64,000 nt of DNA, taken from assembly GCA_965153455.1 (NCBI GenBank), contig OZ234501.1:11284001-11348000 (forward strand). The letters run 5' to 3'. Within the stretch, counting starts at the first letter, position 1. Every line of letters begins with the position of its first letter. Source of the stretch: Sphagnum compactum. Taxonomy: Eukaryota > Bryophyta > Sphagnopsida > Sphagnales. The position numbers and the translations under genes are program-made. Shown here in pieces: positions 46,700 to 58,465 of the stretch. A model generated the notes under the pieces. That model had not been told where the DNA came from. It was given only the letters and a program-made list of their open reading frames with translations, and searched no databases.

Positions 46700-47856
46700 G
46701 AATACACTTCGACCGAACAGCAGGTCACCGTAATAGTGTGAACACAACAGATTTTTAGGGTTTCATTTTTGTTTTATTGTTTTCATTAGCCATCAACTTT
46801 TTGCATGCTTGCGGCGGGAATATGTCCATCATTGTTGCAAGGAATGCATGGGTAGGCAACTTTGTTTGTTTGTGTGTTATGAAGAACAAGAGTTGTGTTG
46901 AGCAATGGATGGTGGAGGGAGCGACTACATTTAATAAAGGTTTGCGTAATTGACGGTGGAAGGTAAGATAAGAGGGAGAATGGATGAAGCAAGGAGGTAG
47001 GTTCTTTTTGGTATTTTTCTTGTTCAGACTACTAGGTTGGTCGTTGAAAAATTCCGCTGCGCCAATGACTTAGCAAAGTAGTAGTAGTTCGAAGTAAGGA
47101 TAGCTATGAGGGGTTGATGCTTGAAGGATGATGAAGAAAGAAGGGGTCCGAGCTGTAGAATTGAGTGGCATATAGAAGTCAAAATGCATCTGGGAAGGGG
47201 GAACTTTATGTAGCAATACCTTGAATCTATGTTGTAAAATAGCTGCCAAAGTGGTTGCCAGAAACTTCAAAGGGGTGTCCTCAGGTTGTGCAGAATGAGA
47301 GGAACAAGGTCAAGAGTGGGGGAAGTTTGAAGAGAAGAATCCGTAACATATTCCTACATCAGAATTTGTCTTCTTGAGTGGTTTTAAGTGAACCTAGCTT
47401 CTACTGTTCAAAATCACATTCATAATATTTGAAACCATGGGTCTGCAAGGTTTAGGTTTTTTATATGCAAGATGTGATGGTATGTTGCATTGTTGCATTA
47501 AGTGGGAAATGTTTAGTAGCTCACATGGATTGAGTGAACCTTGAGAGTTCTGACCTCAAAACCATACCTCGAATAGATTCTGGATTTTTAGTGGTATGAA
47601 TTGTTGTTGGACAGCTAGTAGTATATTACCAATAAGGTAATGTGTGATGAAAATACACACAGATGTACCAGAATTCCAAGGTTATGTGGGAAGAAAGGCA
47701 TACTGTCAGAATAAGTAAACATCAGTATTGGATCTCCTTGACTGTGGTATTTTCAAACTAAATCATGGGATTAGTTGTAGGATTCCAAAGAATCAAACTC
47801 TGTTAGATGTTTTTATATGCTAGGGTGTTTGTTCTTTCTTTATTTTTATTTATTTT
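46700..47856 (+). repeat. Probable 5' LTR of gypsy copy 1
   Basis: It shares islands with the 3' LTR of copy 2, in order and at similar spacing: CAGGTCACC (46721) then TTCCGCTGCGCC (47052-47063), 331 bp apart. In copy 2, CAGGTCGCC and the identical TTCCGCTGCGCC are 365 bp apart on the minus strand. It ends directly before the primer-binding site. The start is approximate because the terminal TG is not certain. Confidence 0.6.
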
Positions 47857-47877
47857 TGGTATCAAAGCCAGGTTCTG
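47857..47877 (+). other. Primer-binding site (initiator Met tRNA)
   Basis: TGGTATCAAAGCCAGGTT matches the complement of the 3' end of plant initiator methionine tRNA except for one internal base. Its position, after the LTR and before gag, is as expected for gypsy elements. Confidence 0.8.
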
Positions 47878-47936
47878 TTCAGTGACAATGTGGGAATTCC
47901 ATTACATTTGGACTATGAAGACGATTAGGACAATAT

Positions 47937-49925
47937 GTCATCATCTAGTGAGAATGAGATTGAGTTGAATGACCTTACACAAGAGATCCATGAACAATAA
48001 TTAGTTATCAGGTTTGATTATTCGAGAAGACAGGACGAACCCCAAGTAGGAACCCTAATTCTGCGAATGTTGGGATTTGGCATAGTGATTATTATGGGTG
48101 TGAATCCTGATGAAGCTTGGATTGGGGATGTTGCAGTGGAGTAGCCCATAATGGTTTCTGCACTCGTGCTCAAGTTTGGATGAGGATAAGGGATAGAGTC
48201 AGGGGTTGGGAATCAACCTCCAAGTTACAAAGGCAATATCACTATACCTCATACCTTACGTAAAATCTCATCTTCCATTCCTGAAAGACATAATAATACA
48301 CCTAGGATAGGAGACATTTGGATTCCCCGGCTTTCTGTCTCACCTAACCATTTTGTTAGACTCTACATACCCGGTGGGGAAGATCTGTTCTAGATTGGAG
48401 ACCAAGTTATTAGGGTGGAGCACTTAGGGTCAAGATCTCGCATCCTGAGTTGGAAAATATGGCGGGATGCGAAACAAAGGTTGCAATACCAACTAGAGTC
48501 TACAGATGAGCAAACTTTCTCCACCTTACCATCTGACATCATGCCTTTGAGACCTGTAATGGAAGGAGATTAGTCTGAATTTTTGACCTAATACTGAATT
48601 GATGGATTACATTGACTGAAGATGTGGAAACTCAACATAAGTTCTGCAATTCAATTTGACATTTAAGAGGATGTCATGAAAACCCTAAAATTTCATTTAC
48701 TAATACTCAGGTAGCTTTAGGATTCTCATCTCTGAAGGACGTGGGTGTGACTACCTCGAGGTAGAAGCAGGAGGTGATGCTTTTAACATAATCCATACTG
48801 GTACCTTGTACCAATTGGCAGTGTGGTCGAAGATCAATGCAACATCTGATAGGCAACAGTGGATATCCATCCAATCTTGTGAGTACCACTTCTTGACCTA
48901 GGTTTTTCTTCAATCCAAGATATGAGGCACCATGCATAGATGCTAGATGTAGTGTCAACCACATGATTTAGGGGAAGTGGAGATAATGGATCTATAGTAG
49001 ATTACACTGAGATTGAAATTGGAAGTTGCAGCATGACTAGCCCACAGGGTATGGATGAATTATTCTAGGGCAAAGAACATGAAGATGTTAATGATTGGGC
49101 ATAAAGATTTACTATGGCTACAAAAGTGTGGGATTTGAATGCAAACACGTTATTCAAAATTACAAAGCTAAATTTGAGAAGACGGGCCAAGGAATGGTTC
49201 AAAAAACTACAACTAGCACCAGCTGACTAAACTAAATTGTGGGCTTTGATAACACAAAAATATGGTGATGTCGTTGTAGATGACATTAGAATGAAGCTTA
49301 ATGCCATCAAACAAGAGCCCAAGGAGAGGGTTCAAAAATACTTTGAACGACTTGACAAACTTTTTCAGAAGGGCATGATATAGGATGCAGAGCAGAGACG
49401 AAGATTTCTAGCTAGGTTAAGGCCAAAAATTCAGAAGTTATGCGTAGTAAGAACTTTTACCGACATTAAAGAATTGGTTGGAGCTGCGTCAAAACTGGAA
49501 AGAGTGTTGGGAAAACTTGGAGAGACACCATATGAACCATTAAAAGAAGAACAAGAAGAGGGAGTTTCAGAGACGATGATGATAAAACAAGTTATGGCTT
49601 TGAACAACACGCTTATCAATTTCTTCAAGGGGAGTGTGCCCAATTTTTATGCATCATCCTCTTCCACCATTTTTAGGGGATGCCAGATTTGTAAGGGAGG
49701 AGATCATTTGACCACTGCCTATCCGAGATTAAATGAGCCATGCCAAAATGTGCTAAATGTGGCATGTCTCATTAAACAGAGAATTGTGGGATAAAATGCT
49801 CGTTCTGTTCAGGTCTAGGTCATTCGAAGGATAGGTGTTGGAAGAAACCCAAGGATGGGAAATCCAATTCTGGAGCAACAAACTTCCTGGAAGTGTTGCT
49901 GAATGATGAGGAAGCAACTATGCAG
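47937..49925 (+). pseudogene. gag remnant with three zinc knuckles, gypsy copy 1
   Basis: From an ATG at 47937 a frame begins MSSSSENEIELNDL and is soon broken by stops. Capsid-like words include LRRRAKEWFKKLQ (near 49170-49205), DDIRMKLNAIKQEPKERVQKY (49279-49340) and FERLDKLFQKGM. Three Cys-His boxes follow between about 49681 and 49855: CQICKGGDHLTTAY (last Cys changed to Tyr), a CAKCGMSH-type box in another frame, and CSFCSGLGHSKDRC. The nucleocapsid of this family therefore probably carried three knuckles. The reading frame is lost. Confidence 0.75.
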
Positions 49926-50126
49926 TAATTCAATAAGCTATGTGGAAACGAAAATCTTTTCTCTTACATTCGAGTACCAAGGAGGAGGATGTTAGTTGAA
50001 GTGGTACCAAGTGGAGCTATACCGTCTCCTGAAGCTGCAAGAGAAGGGACAGGGGCTAATTAGGAAGCATCAGTCAGGTCTAAAATTCTTTCCCATTTCA
50101 TTAAAGGAAAGATTTCCCTTTCACCC

Positions 50127-50609
50127 ATGGAGACAATCCTTATGATACCATGGGAACTAGAGCATTTTGAGAGTCTAGTAAAATTGCTTACTCAAAAAAT
50201 GGATGCAAAGTCAACAAATAATCAGGTGTCTATGGTGTCAGCAGCTCCACCACTTAGGCGAATTTACATCAACAAAACGCATGGAAGCAAGACCCTCCAC
50301 TTGCTGGTGGAAATAAACAACTATGTGGTGGAAGGACTTGTAGACACTAGAACATCTATGTCCGTCATGGCTGTTGCAGTGGTTAGAAAATTGGGAATGA
50401 TGCATTTAGTTGCTGGATCTAAAACTTACAAAATCGCATCTGGGGTTGTAACACAAACTATGGGAAGAATTGATGAAATACCTTTTAAAGTTGGAGGTGT
50501 GTTGTGCACCATGACCTTCATGGTAGTAGATACAAACAGTTATGATGTACTACTGGGATTGGACTTTTTGATAAAAATTGGTGTGAACGTGGATGTGGAA
50601 CAGGGTTGA
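50127..50609 (+). pseudogene. Aspartic protease domain, gypsy copy 1
   Basis: A 160-codon open stretch contains the retropepsin-type strand order: LLVEINNYVVEGLVDTRTSM, VVRKLGM, then SYDVLLGLDFLIKIG. The active-site triplet, normally DTG or DSG, reads DTR here, so the enzyme would be inactive. It lies between the zinc knuckles and the reverse transcriptase, as in other gypsy elements. Confidence 0.75.
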
Positions 50610-51244
50610 ATACAAGTGAGGCATGGTCTAGGAGCTAGTGTAAAAGTTTTACCATTAACTATGGTAAATATGTTGCAGAGAATGAATTCAGAGACTCTGA
50701 TGCTACATGTTACTACTGCTTTGGAGAACACACATCTCAGTGGCGACTTAGACATGATTATTAGGGATCCATTTCTGTATGATCCCATCAAGTCCGAACA
50801 GGTGAATGCGCATGTGTTAAACTTAGACAATGATACGGATGATAATGAGCATTGTGATGAAGGACTTCAACTGGCTGAACTGAATGGTGATGAATATAAA
50901 TTTGGGAATATTGGACTTGAAGATCTGGTGTTGTCGGAAGGACCAGAGCAAATTCTACAACTAATATTGCAAGGTTAAGTTGATGATTTTATGAAAGAAG
51001 AAGTCACAAATGCAGACGACTATGTTGATTGGCTTAAGTGGGTTTCTGATGTAGAGAAAAGAAAGCATGCCATCTTTAAATCAACAAGTTATGCAAAAGT
51101 TCCCGTTCTGATACAAGTTCAAAAGGCAGAAAATAATGGCTTTCCCAACAATTACAGTGAGCAGTTGAACTTGTTTAACAATCATGAGGTGAGCACAAGG
51201 TGGAAGGAGATCTGCCACAAGATCCAAGTCGATCATGACCTGGA

Positions 51245-52640
51245 TGAGGAGAGTTGATAACAGCTCTGGAAGGTCTTGGAACGTTACTAAGATGTGTTTG
51301 CTTGGAACAAAGGGGAATTGGAGAACATTTCGTGGACACACAAGGGTTCCCACCTTACAAGGTGTCTCCTAGTCGATTATCATACTGGGAAAAGGCAAAG
51401 GTGAAAAGATAAATTGATGTTTTGGTGGATTTAGGCAAAATGAAGCCTACCAATTATGAATACGCATGTCGTGTGACCCTGCCAATAAAAAGGGATGGGA
51501 GTAGGCGCTTCTGTGGAGATTAACGGCCACTCAACATGCAGACCCGCCAGGACTCGTTTCCAATGCCTCTAGTTGACGATGTGATTTCCTAGCTGGGAAA
51601 ATCAACCTGGTTTACTGCATTGGATTTGTAGTTTAGATTCTGGCAGATTCGGATGGCTCCTGAAAATATGAAGAAGACAACATTAATTATTAAGACTGGG
51701 CCGTATGACTGGATAATCATGCCATTTAGTTTTAAGAATGCAACCAACACCTTCACCAGGATAATGTCAATAATTTTAAAAGAGTTGGGAAACAAATTTC
51801 TCAAGATTTTTGTTGATGATCTCAATGTACACAGCGAAAATTGGGAAGAACAACTTCAACACTTGGATGTTGTATTGTTCAAACTCAAAGAAGTAAACCT
51901 AAAATTGAACCCAAGCAAGTGTTGTTTTGCTGCAAAAAGTATCAAGTTTTTAGGTCATGTGGTTAGTAATGAAGGCACCAAACCAGATCCTAGCAAGATT
52001 GATGCAGTATTGCACTTCCCAGAACCAAGGACGGTTACCAACATCAGGTCTTTCCTAGGACTGACTGGATATTACCGAAATTATGTCCGGGGTTATTCAC
52101 GGTTGGCTACTCCATTGTTTGAGTTGACAAAAAGAGACATTGATTTTGTGTGGAATTTGGACTGCCAACAGGCATTTGAGGCTCTGAAGAGAACACTTAT
52201 AGATGCTCCCGTTCTTGTAAGACCTGACTTCAAGAAACCATTTTGTCTTAACGTTGATTGGTCACCGAAGGGTGTTGGTGCCATCTTGTCTCAGAAGGAA
52301 GGCAAGCTTGAGAAAATGGTGGCTTATGCTAGCAAGAGTTTAACAGTAGCACAAAGGAAATTCCACCCCATGGAAGGGAAATGTTACGCATTAATATGGG
52401 GCATTATGCATTTTAGACAATATCTGCATAGAAACCATTTCACTCTGAGAACAGATTCACAAGCCACTTGAATGGTTAGTAACAATGTTAGATGCGCATG
52501 GCAAGAGAGGTAGGTGGATTGATATGTTGTAGGATTTTAGTTTTAAGATACTACACCGACCAAGATTGAAGCATACCAATGTTGATGCTTTAAGCAAAAA
52601 TCTAGTGGGTCAGGCCATAAATGATGATGATTTCAGTGAA
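51245..52640 (+). pseudogene. Reverse transcriptase and RNase H remnant, gypsy copy 1
   Basis: An N-terminal part in several frames (DVFAWNKGELE near 51293; RPLNMQTRQDSFPM near 51525) leads into an intact stretch at 51653-52471. That stretch holds the polymerase site FVDDLNVHSE (near 51810) and FLGLTGYYRNYVRGYS, then the RNase H words NVDWSPKGVGAILSQKEG and PMEGKCYALIW (the usual GE is GK). The frame breaks just after LRTDS, where copy 2 has LRTDHKPLEWL. It is not functional. Confidence 0.9.
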
Positions 52641-53259
52641 GAGATCCAGGATATTGGAACTATATAGTCTGACACAATATAAACAAAGGAAAAGATGTTT
52701 TTTGTTCAAACTGGTGAAGATTCAGATTGGTTTGGTTTCAAGAGATAGACAAGGCAACTAACACAACACCATAGATGTTGTTTTGGCATCAACCACTGGC
52801 GTTGTTCAGAGGATCACTAACTGTTTATGCTTGATGTTATAACAGATGTAGACCAGGTTGAAGAGACTGACTCACTGATGGAAGATGTGGGTGCAACAGG
52901 CAATGGAGAAGATGAAATTATGAGAACCACTAATGGTAGGTAAACATTGAAGAGGAAGATACCTAAATACTATGATAGGTAGCAGCAATTGGAGCTGGTG
53001 TTGGCTGTTGAAGAATTGTCAGAATTTGGTGGCCATGGATTAGGTCATATAGACTCTGATGAACAAGAAACATGTGGGATGGACACAACGAACATTGACA
53101 TTTAGGAGGACACAATTGCCTAGAACTATCGAGAGAATGCATACTGCCAAACACAGTGGATCTTAAGGAAAGCAAGAGGGCTAGAAAGAAAATAATCAAT
53201 TATTGTTAGTAGGAGCAAAGGCTCTACTTCAAGGGTTTTTTTGTGCCCAAACTAAAGGA

Positions 53260-54117
53260 GAAAATGGCACTTGTAATCCAAATGCATGAAGATTTGAGGC
53301 ACTTTGGAGAACAAAGGACTTTGGCTGAAATTTGCCACATATTCTTCTAACATAGCAAAACAAAGGATGTAAAGACAATTGTAAGAATGTGCTAGTAGTG
53401 CCAAATGGTGAAAAGAGTGGGTAGCATGCACTCAGAAGATGAGGAAATGAAAAACATACATGTTTGTGAACTGTTTTATAAGGTGGCTCTGGATCCTACA
53501 GGGCCATTACCTAAAACCAAGTCAGGGAACAAATACATCCTTGTCGCTATCGATCATTATTCAAAATGGTGCGAGGCAAAAGTTGTGGCCGACCATGGTG
53601 CTAAAACAATAGCAAAATTCTTGGAGGATGATGTGATATGTAAATATGGAGTTCCCAAGTTTGTGCTTACTGATAATGGAGGGGAATGGGCAACATAATT
53701 TGATGTTATGTGTAAGGATTATGGTATCCAACATCAACACACACCACCCCAGTGGCCCCAATGCAATGGGATGGCGGAGCATTTAGTCAAGACTATCAAA
53801 CATGGCATCACCATACTCTCTGCAACACCAGAAAATGTAGATTGTTGGGATGAGCAACTGGCCAATATCATGTTTGGGTATAGGTGCGAGATTCAGTCCA
53901 ATACCAAGTTTTTTCCCTTCATGATCATGACTGGTCGCACACCACGTCTCAAGGCTGATAATTATCTGCACTCTCTAATTGTTGTGGTTGATGACAATGT
54001 TGATGTTGAAACTGCTGCAACACAATTTTTACAGAAGGTGAAGCTGATAGCAAGCATCCATGAAAATGTCTTGCTCAATGTTGAGCAAGCACATAAGAAA
54101 CAGATGAAGACCCATTA
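53260..54117 (+). pseudogene. Integrase remnant, gypsy copy 1
   Basis: The HHCC zinc finger is partly readable (MHEDLRHFGEQ near 53283-53315, with Gly changed to Arg). The catalytic core follows: VALDPTGPLPKTKSGNKYI (first Asp), VLTDNGGEW (second Asp) and GMAEHLVKTIKHGI (Glu). Stops at 53393-53398 and 53696-53698 split it. The end is abrupt after KQMKTH, where copy 2 continues for about 90 codons. Confidence 0.88.
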
Positions 54118-54364
54118 AAAGAAAAACATGTATTTTCGAGTAGTCTTTGCGATTAAATTTTAGTCGCAAGAAACATTTTGCAACTAAAATTTCTTTAGTC
54201 GCTTAAGACAAGTCGCATGTGATAAATTAGTCGCAAATGACAAAGGGTATTATATGAAAGAAAAGTCAACAAATACATTTCATCCTTTGACTACATTGTA
54301 TACGTATTATCACATGTGACTGAGATGCAATTATTTTGGTCACAATTGAGGGCAAATGATGTGT

Positions 54365-54505
54365 TGCCACGTGTCTATTTAAAATGTTATTATTATTATT
54401 ATTATTGTTATTATTATTTTGAAATAATCTAGGACGTTCAATTCAAATACTTGGATGATTTTATATTATGACACGTGACCCAATGTAAGTATGCCACGTG
54501 ACATT
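54365..54505. promoter_or_regulatory. Cluster of three CACGTG (G-box) words
   Basis: CACGTG occurs at 54368-54373, 54472-54477 and 54495-54500, each flanked by AC/GT bases as in plant ABRE/G-box elements. No gene start is visible nearby, so a function is not shown. Confidence 0.4.
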
Positions 54506-54509
54506 AAAA

Positions 54510-54690
54510 AATCAGGTTGGTAGGTACCTAAGTAGGTACATAAATAGGGGCCTACAAACCTAGGCTACATACCAACCTACCTACTCATATAGGTAGGTAT
54601 TTAGGTAGGTAGGTACATAGGTCAGCCTAGGTGGGTAGGTCAAACTAGGTACCTACCTAGCTAAGTAGATAAGTAGGTTGGGAAGGTAAT
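54510..54690. repeat. TAGG/CCTA-rich segment with internal inverted copies
   Basis: The tetramer TAGG (as GGTAGGTA) and its complement CCTA (as TACCTACC) alternate over 180 bp. The left part (GGTTGGTAGGTACCTAAG) and middle part (ACCAACCTACCTACT) are complementary. It could fold back on itself. Confidence 0.6.
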
Positions 54691-55879
54691 TACTTTAGAA
54701 ATGTGCATGATTTGTTTTTTTGTTTTGGGTTGAACCATTTGATTAACTCATCCCATGTGCACAAATTTTTTAATGTGAGATTGGATGACCACACCCCATT
54801 GTTTATGTAGTGTTCAAAATAGGAATGAAGAACAAACAATATGGGATAAGTTTTGAAGTTGCAATTTCTTCACAAATTAAGTTGTAACTCCAAAACTTTC
54901 TTCATGCCTTACTTTCTTAGTTTTATATTTTAAAACAATTCAAGTACTAGATAATTAGATAATCATTTAATTAATAATGATTAAATTTACATATATTTAA
55001 ATTATAAATTATACACTACAAATATTTAGTATTCATAATCAATTACTTAAATAAGCAATAACTTCTTAATATTTAACAAACTAGCTATCTAGTTACTCAC
55101 AAATTATTAATACATAACTCATAAACAATTAAATAATTAAAATATTTAAAAATATTTTGTTACTTTTTAGAATTTCATCCAATTATATATAATATAATTA
55201 ATGAAAAACAAATTTAATGACTATAATTAAAAACTTAACTTATTTTAAATATTCATGTTAAAATTATAAGTAATGAATTAACAATTGTTATTAGAAAGTA
55301 AATTCTTACACGAATTTTTTAAAAATTATTATTTAATTAATTACATTACTTATTGTATAATTACATTTATTGTTGTAAAAATTATTATAGGTAAAATAGT
55401 TTTTTTCTCTTGGTAATTATTAACCATAAATAAAATAATTTGTTAAACATAACATTAATATTCATAATAACTGTAAAATTACTATAAAATATTTATCATA
55501 GATGATTAATCACATAATTTTTAATAATAATAATAATAATATAATTCGTGAAATTAAAATTAGTAAAATAACTATTTTAACTACACTATAATGTTTCCAA
55601 ATTTTTAATTCAGGTTTGAAGTTATAAATTACAAAGTGTGAATAATTATGTTCATTAGAAAATAATTATGCACATACTAATTAATTCTTATCTGAAGTAA
55701 TTGCAATGATTTTAAAGTAATGTCACATTAATTACATTAATTAATTTCTTTTAATATAAGATTATAAATTAGATAATATACATATAATGTTATAACAATA
55801 ATTATTTAGTGTAACTTAGATTTAATAAACTAATCATTTATAATTATTTATAAAATTGATTTATTATGGATAACACTAG

Positions 55880-56890
55880 TAAAAAAAACCCTTAAAATTC
55901 AATCAATAAGTTTTTGAATTAAAATATGAATTTAAGATTCCAAAATAGTAATTTAGAACTCAAATATCAATTTTTAGATCAAATAAGTTTTTTGAAGTTA
56001 AATAAAAAATTTCAGAATTGAAATGTCAATTTCAGATTCAAATAATAATATTCAAAATTAGAACTGAATTAATAATTTTCTGAATTGAGATATTAATTTC
56101 CAGAATTCAAAATAATAATTCGGAATTCAAATTTCAACTTTCAAGTCAAATAATTTCTTAAAATTTAAATTTAAAACTTCAAAATTCAAATATCAAATTT
56201 CAAGTTGAAATCAAAATGTTGATGTTTAGACTCAATAATGTTTTTTGAATTGAAATACTAATTATTAGTTTTGAAAATAATAATTTAGAATTCAAGTATC
56301 AATTTTTAGATCAAATAAGTTTTTTGAATTTAAATAACAATTCCTAGAATTGAAATGTCAATTTTCAGATTCAAATAACAATATTCAACATTGAAATGTC
56401 CATTTTTAGATTCATCTAATAATTTTCAAACTAGAAGTATTAATTTTGAGAATCCGAAATAATAATTTGGAATTGAAATTTCAGGTTCAAATCAAATGAT
56501 TATTTAAAATTTAAATGAAAAATTTTCAGAGTTGAAATATAAATTTTCATATTCATATAAAAATATTCAAAACAAAAAAGTCCATTTTTATAATCAATTA
56601 ATAATTTTCTGAATTGAAATATTAATTTTTGGATTCGAGAAATATTAATTTAGAATTCAAATATCAAATTTTAGATCAAATAAGCCTTTTTGAATTTAAA
56701 TTGAAAATATCATATTCAAATCAGAAATTTGAAATTCAAATTTTTTTATAAACAATTGAAATAAAAAATTTCAGAATCAAATATCAAGTTTCAAATTCTA
56801 ATGTATTTTTTAAAAATTAAAATATTAGTTTTCAGAATTAATAAATAAATATTAAATTTTGAATAAAAAATTCAATGTTTAAATATTAAA
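55880..56890. repeat. Degenerate AT-rich satellite with about 335-365-bp higher-order period
   Basis: Short units of the type (T)CAGAATTGAAAT(A/G)TCAATTTTCAGATTCAAATAA recur with drift. A larger unit starting near AATTTAGAATTCAAATATCAA followed by TTTTTAGATCAAATAAG begins near 55950, 56285 and 56648. The array has no coding potential. Confidence 0.7.
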
Positions 56891-56916
56891 TTTGAGATTC
56901 ATTTTATGAACAATAT

Positions 56917-56926
<10 letters not shown>

Positions 56927-56960
<34 letters not shown>
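56927..56960. repeat. (AT)n microsatellite
   Basis: An uninterrupted TA/AT run of about 16 units lies just right of the AT-rich satellite. Confidence 0.9.
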
Positions 56961-56966
<6 letters not shown>

Positions 56967-57270
56967 AATACATACATTAATATATACCCCTATGTCATTG
57001 TAGAATATCTTTAGGATGCAACTAATTTGGTGACTATTTCGATTAATGGGACATATCAACTTATTAATGGATGAAAATATATGTAAAATCAATCCAACCA
57101 ATAGGATGAAATTTTTAATAGTTGCATCATAGTTGTGAGAATGATCAAAATAGTTGAAATTTGGGCTTGTAGTTGCAAATATTCTTCAATCTAGTCGCAA
57201 ACGACTACAAGTCGCATGTAGTCGTAAATGGAGTGATTACATTTTGGTTGATTTCTACTAGTTGAAACTT

Positions 57271-57698
57271 AATGTTGCATCTATTTATTAATATAACAAT
57301 TGTTGTGGATTCTTTTTTGAAATTTAATGATGAATAAACCCAAAAATTACATAAGAACATAATGTCTTGTGAAGACCCTAACACAATGTACCTTAACACA
57401 AGTTAGGTCCACAAAGTGAAGTTGTGTGGAAGGAAGCGAAACTCCTAACTTTCAACTTGGTATAGGACAAGGGCCTATCTTTAAACCCTTTCCAAGACCT
57501 GAAATACTTGTCACTAGGTTTGATAGGTGTAGGAGAAGGCTTGCTCTAGATCATTCGGGAGGGCCTTGCCTAATTGGATGGTGGTAGGTTGATGGTGTAG
57601 GCCTGAAAATTAGGGGAGGCCCATAGGAGAGGCCCCAAGGCAAAGCATGAATGATTTTCTATTTCAAATGGTTAAAAGTCTGCATGTGATTACCAAAG
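57271..57698. other. Non-coding DNA
   Basis: No open frame of note and no similarity to the truncated 3' end expected for gypsy copy 1. AGG-rich words (GGGAGGCCC, GGAGAGGCCCC) occur near 57612-57640. Confidence 0.4.
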
Positions 57699-57890
57699 GG
57701 GTCCTTCAATTGAGGGATGAATTTTTTGAAGGGGTCATTCAATAGTAGGATGAATTTTTTGAATAGGTCCTTCAATTGAGGCATTTTTTAAAGGGTCCTT
57801 CAGTTGATGGATGAATTTTTTGAATGGGTCCTTCAATTGAAGGATGATTTTTTTAAACAAGTCCTTCAATTCGAAGGATGAACTTTTTGT
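57699..57890 (+). repeat. Minisatellite, unit about 27-36 bp, six copies
   Basis: The word GGTCCTTCAATTGA(G/A)G followed by GATGAATTTTTTGAA recurs six times with small indels. TCCTTCAATT itself is partly palindromic around CAATTG. The array is imperfect. Confidence 0.85.
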
Positions 57891-58124
57891 GTAGGGGAGG
57901 AGCGTTCAAATACAAGGGAAAAAAAACCTCGGAATGCTCTATGTGTAGGGTAAGGCACCCATGTGAGGGGGGCAGTAGCCCTAGTGACCAGGGGCAAAAA
58001 CCTATGAAAGACATTTTACCTGGAATTTTCAATTTTTTGGGAAAAATTAGATATGAAAATGGAAAAATATTTAAAGCATCTTTTTAATAGTTGGATACTT
58101 GCTGGAACCTATTTGAGATATTCT

Positions 58125-58345
58125 GCCCTTGTTCCTGCCCGTATTCCTGCCCACGTCCCTGCCCGAATTCTCGCCCTTTTTCTCTTGCCCAAATTCCTGC
58201 CCGAATGCCTGCCCACTTTCCTACCTGAATTCCTGCCCGTTTTCCTGCCCGAATTATTGCCCATGTTCCTGCTCATTTTCCTGTCCTTTGTTTCCTACCC
58301 GTTTCCTGCCTTGTTCTTGCCCGTAATGCCTGCCCGCTTTTTTTT
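58125..58345 (+). repeat. C-rich minisatellite, unit about 12 bp (TTCCTGCCCGAA-like)
   Basis: About 17 degenerate copies of TTCCTGCCCG(T/A)A run in tandem. The period keeps frames open, giving the Pro/Cys/Leu-rich frames at 58053-58478 and 58129-58326, which are products of the repeat and not genes. A long T run and then a G run (58421-58452) follow. Confidence 0.85.
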
Positions 58346-58420
58346 CTTGCCCGTTGCAATTTCTTCCCCGACATGTAGAGTGAATAATTTTCTCTTGTTT
58401 GCTACATACTTTAGATGTGG

Positions 58421-58465
58421 GTTTTTTTTTTTTTTTTTTTTTTTTGGGGGGGGGGTGGGGTGGTT
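58421..58465 (+). repeat. Poly-T then poly-G tract
   Basis: About 25 T bases are followed directly by a run of G bases and GGGTGGGG. This is a simple low-complexity junction next to the minisatellite. Confidence 0.9.

Larger units (their letters stand above)
46700..54117 (+). mobile_element. Degenerate Ty3/gypsy LTR retrotransposon, copy 1
   Basis: A 5' LTR-like block (about 46700-47856), a primer-binding site at 47857 and remnants of gag, zinc knuckles, protease, reverse transcriptase, RNase H and integrase follow in gypsy order. Many frameshifts and stops show that it is old and inactive. The coding homology to copy 2 stops abruptly at about 54117, so its 3' end has been lost or displaced by the AT-rich block. 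Copy 2 (59199-64000) is a closely related member in the opposite orientation. Confidence 0.92.
54118..57270. mobile_element. Very AT-rich non-coding block, possible CACTA-like insertion
   Basis: It begins exactly where gypsy copy 1 coding homology stops. Both edges carry repeats of TAGTCGCA/TTAGTCGC: left at 54153-54240, right at 57190-57235. The left edge reads CATTAAAAGAAAAAC; the right edge complement reads CAACTAGTAGAAATC. Both resemble the CACTACAAGAAAA end of CACTA elements, and subterminal CGACTAAA-like repeats are known for that group. There is no transposase and no certain target duplication. The interior is low GC, with higher-order repeats. The assignment is tentative. Confidence 0.35.
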
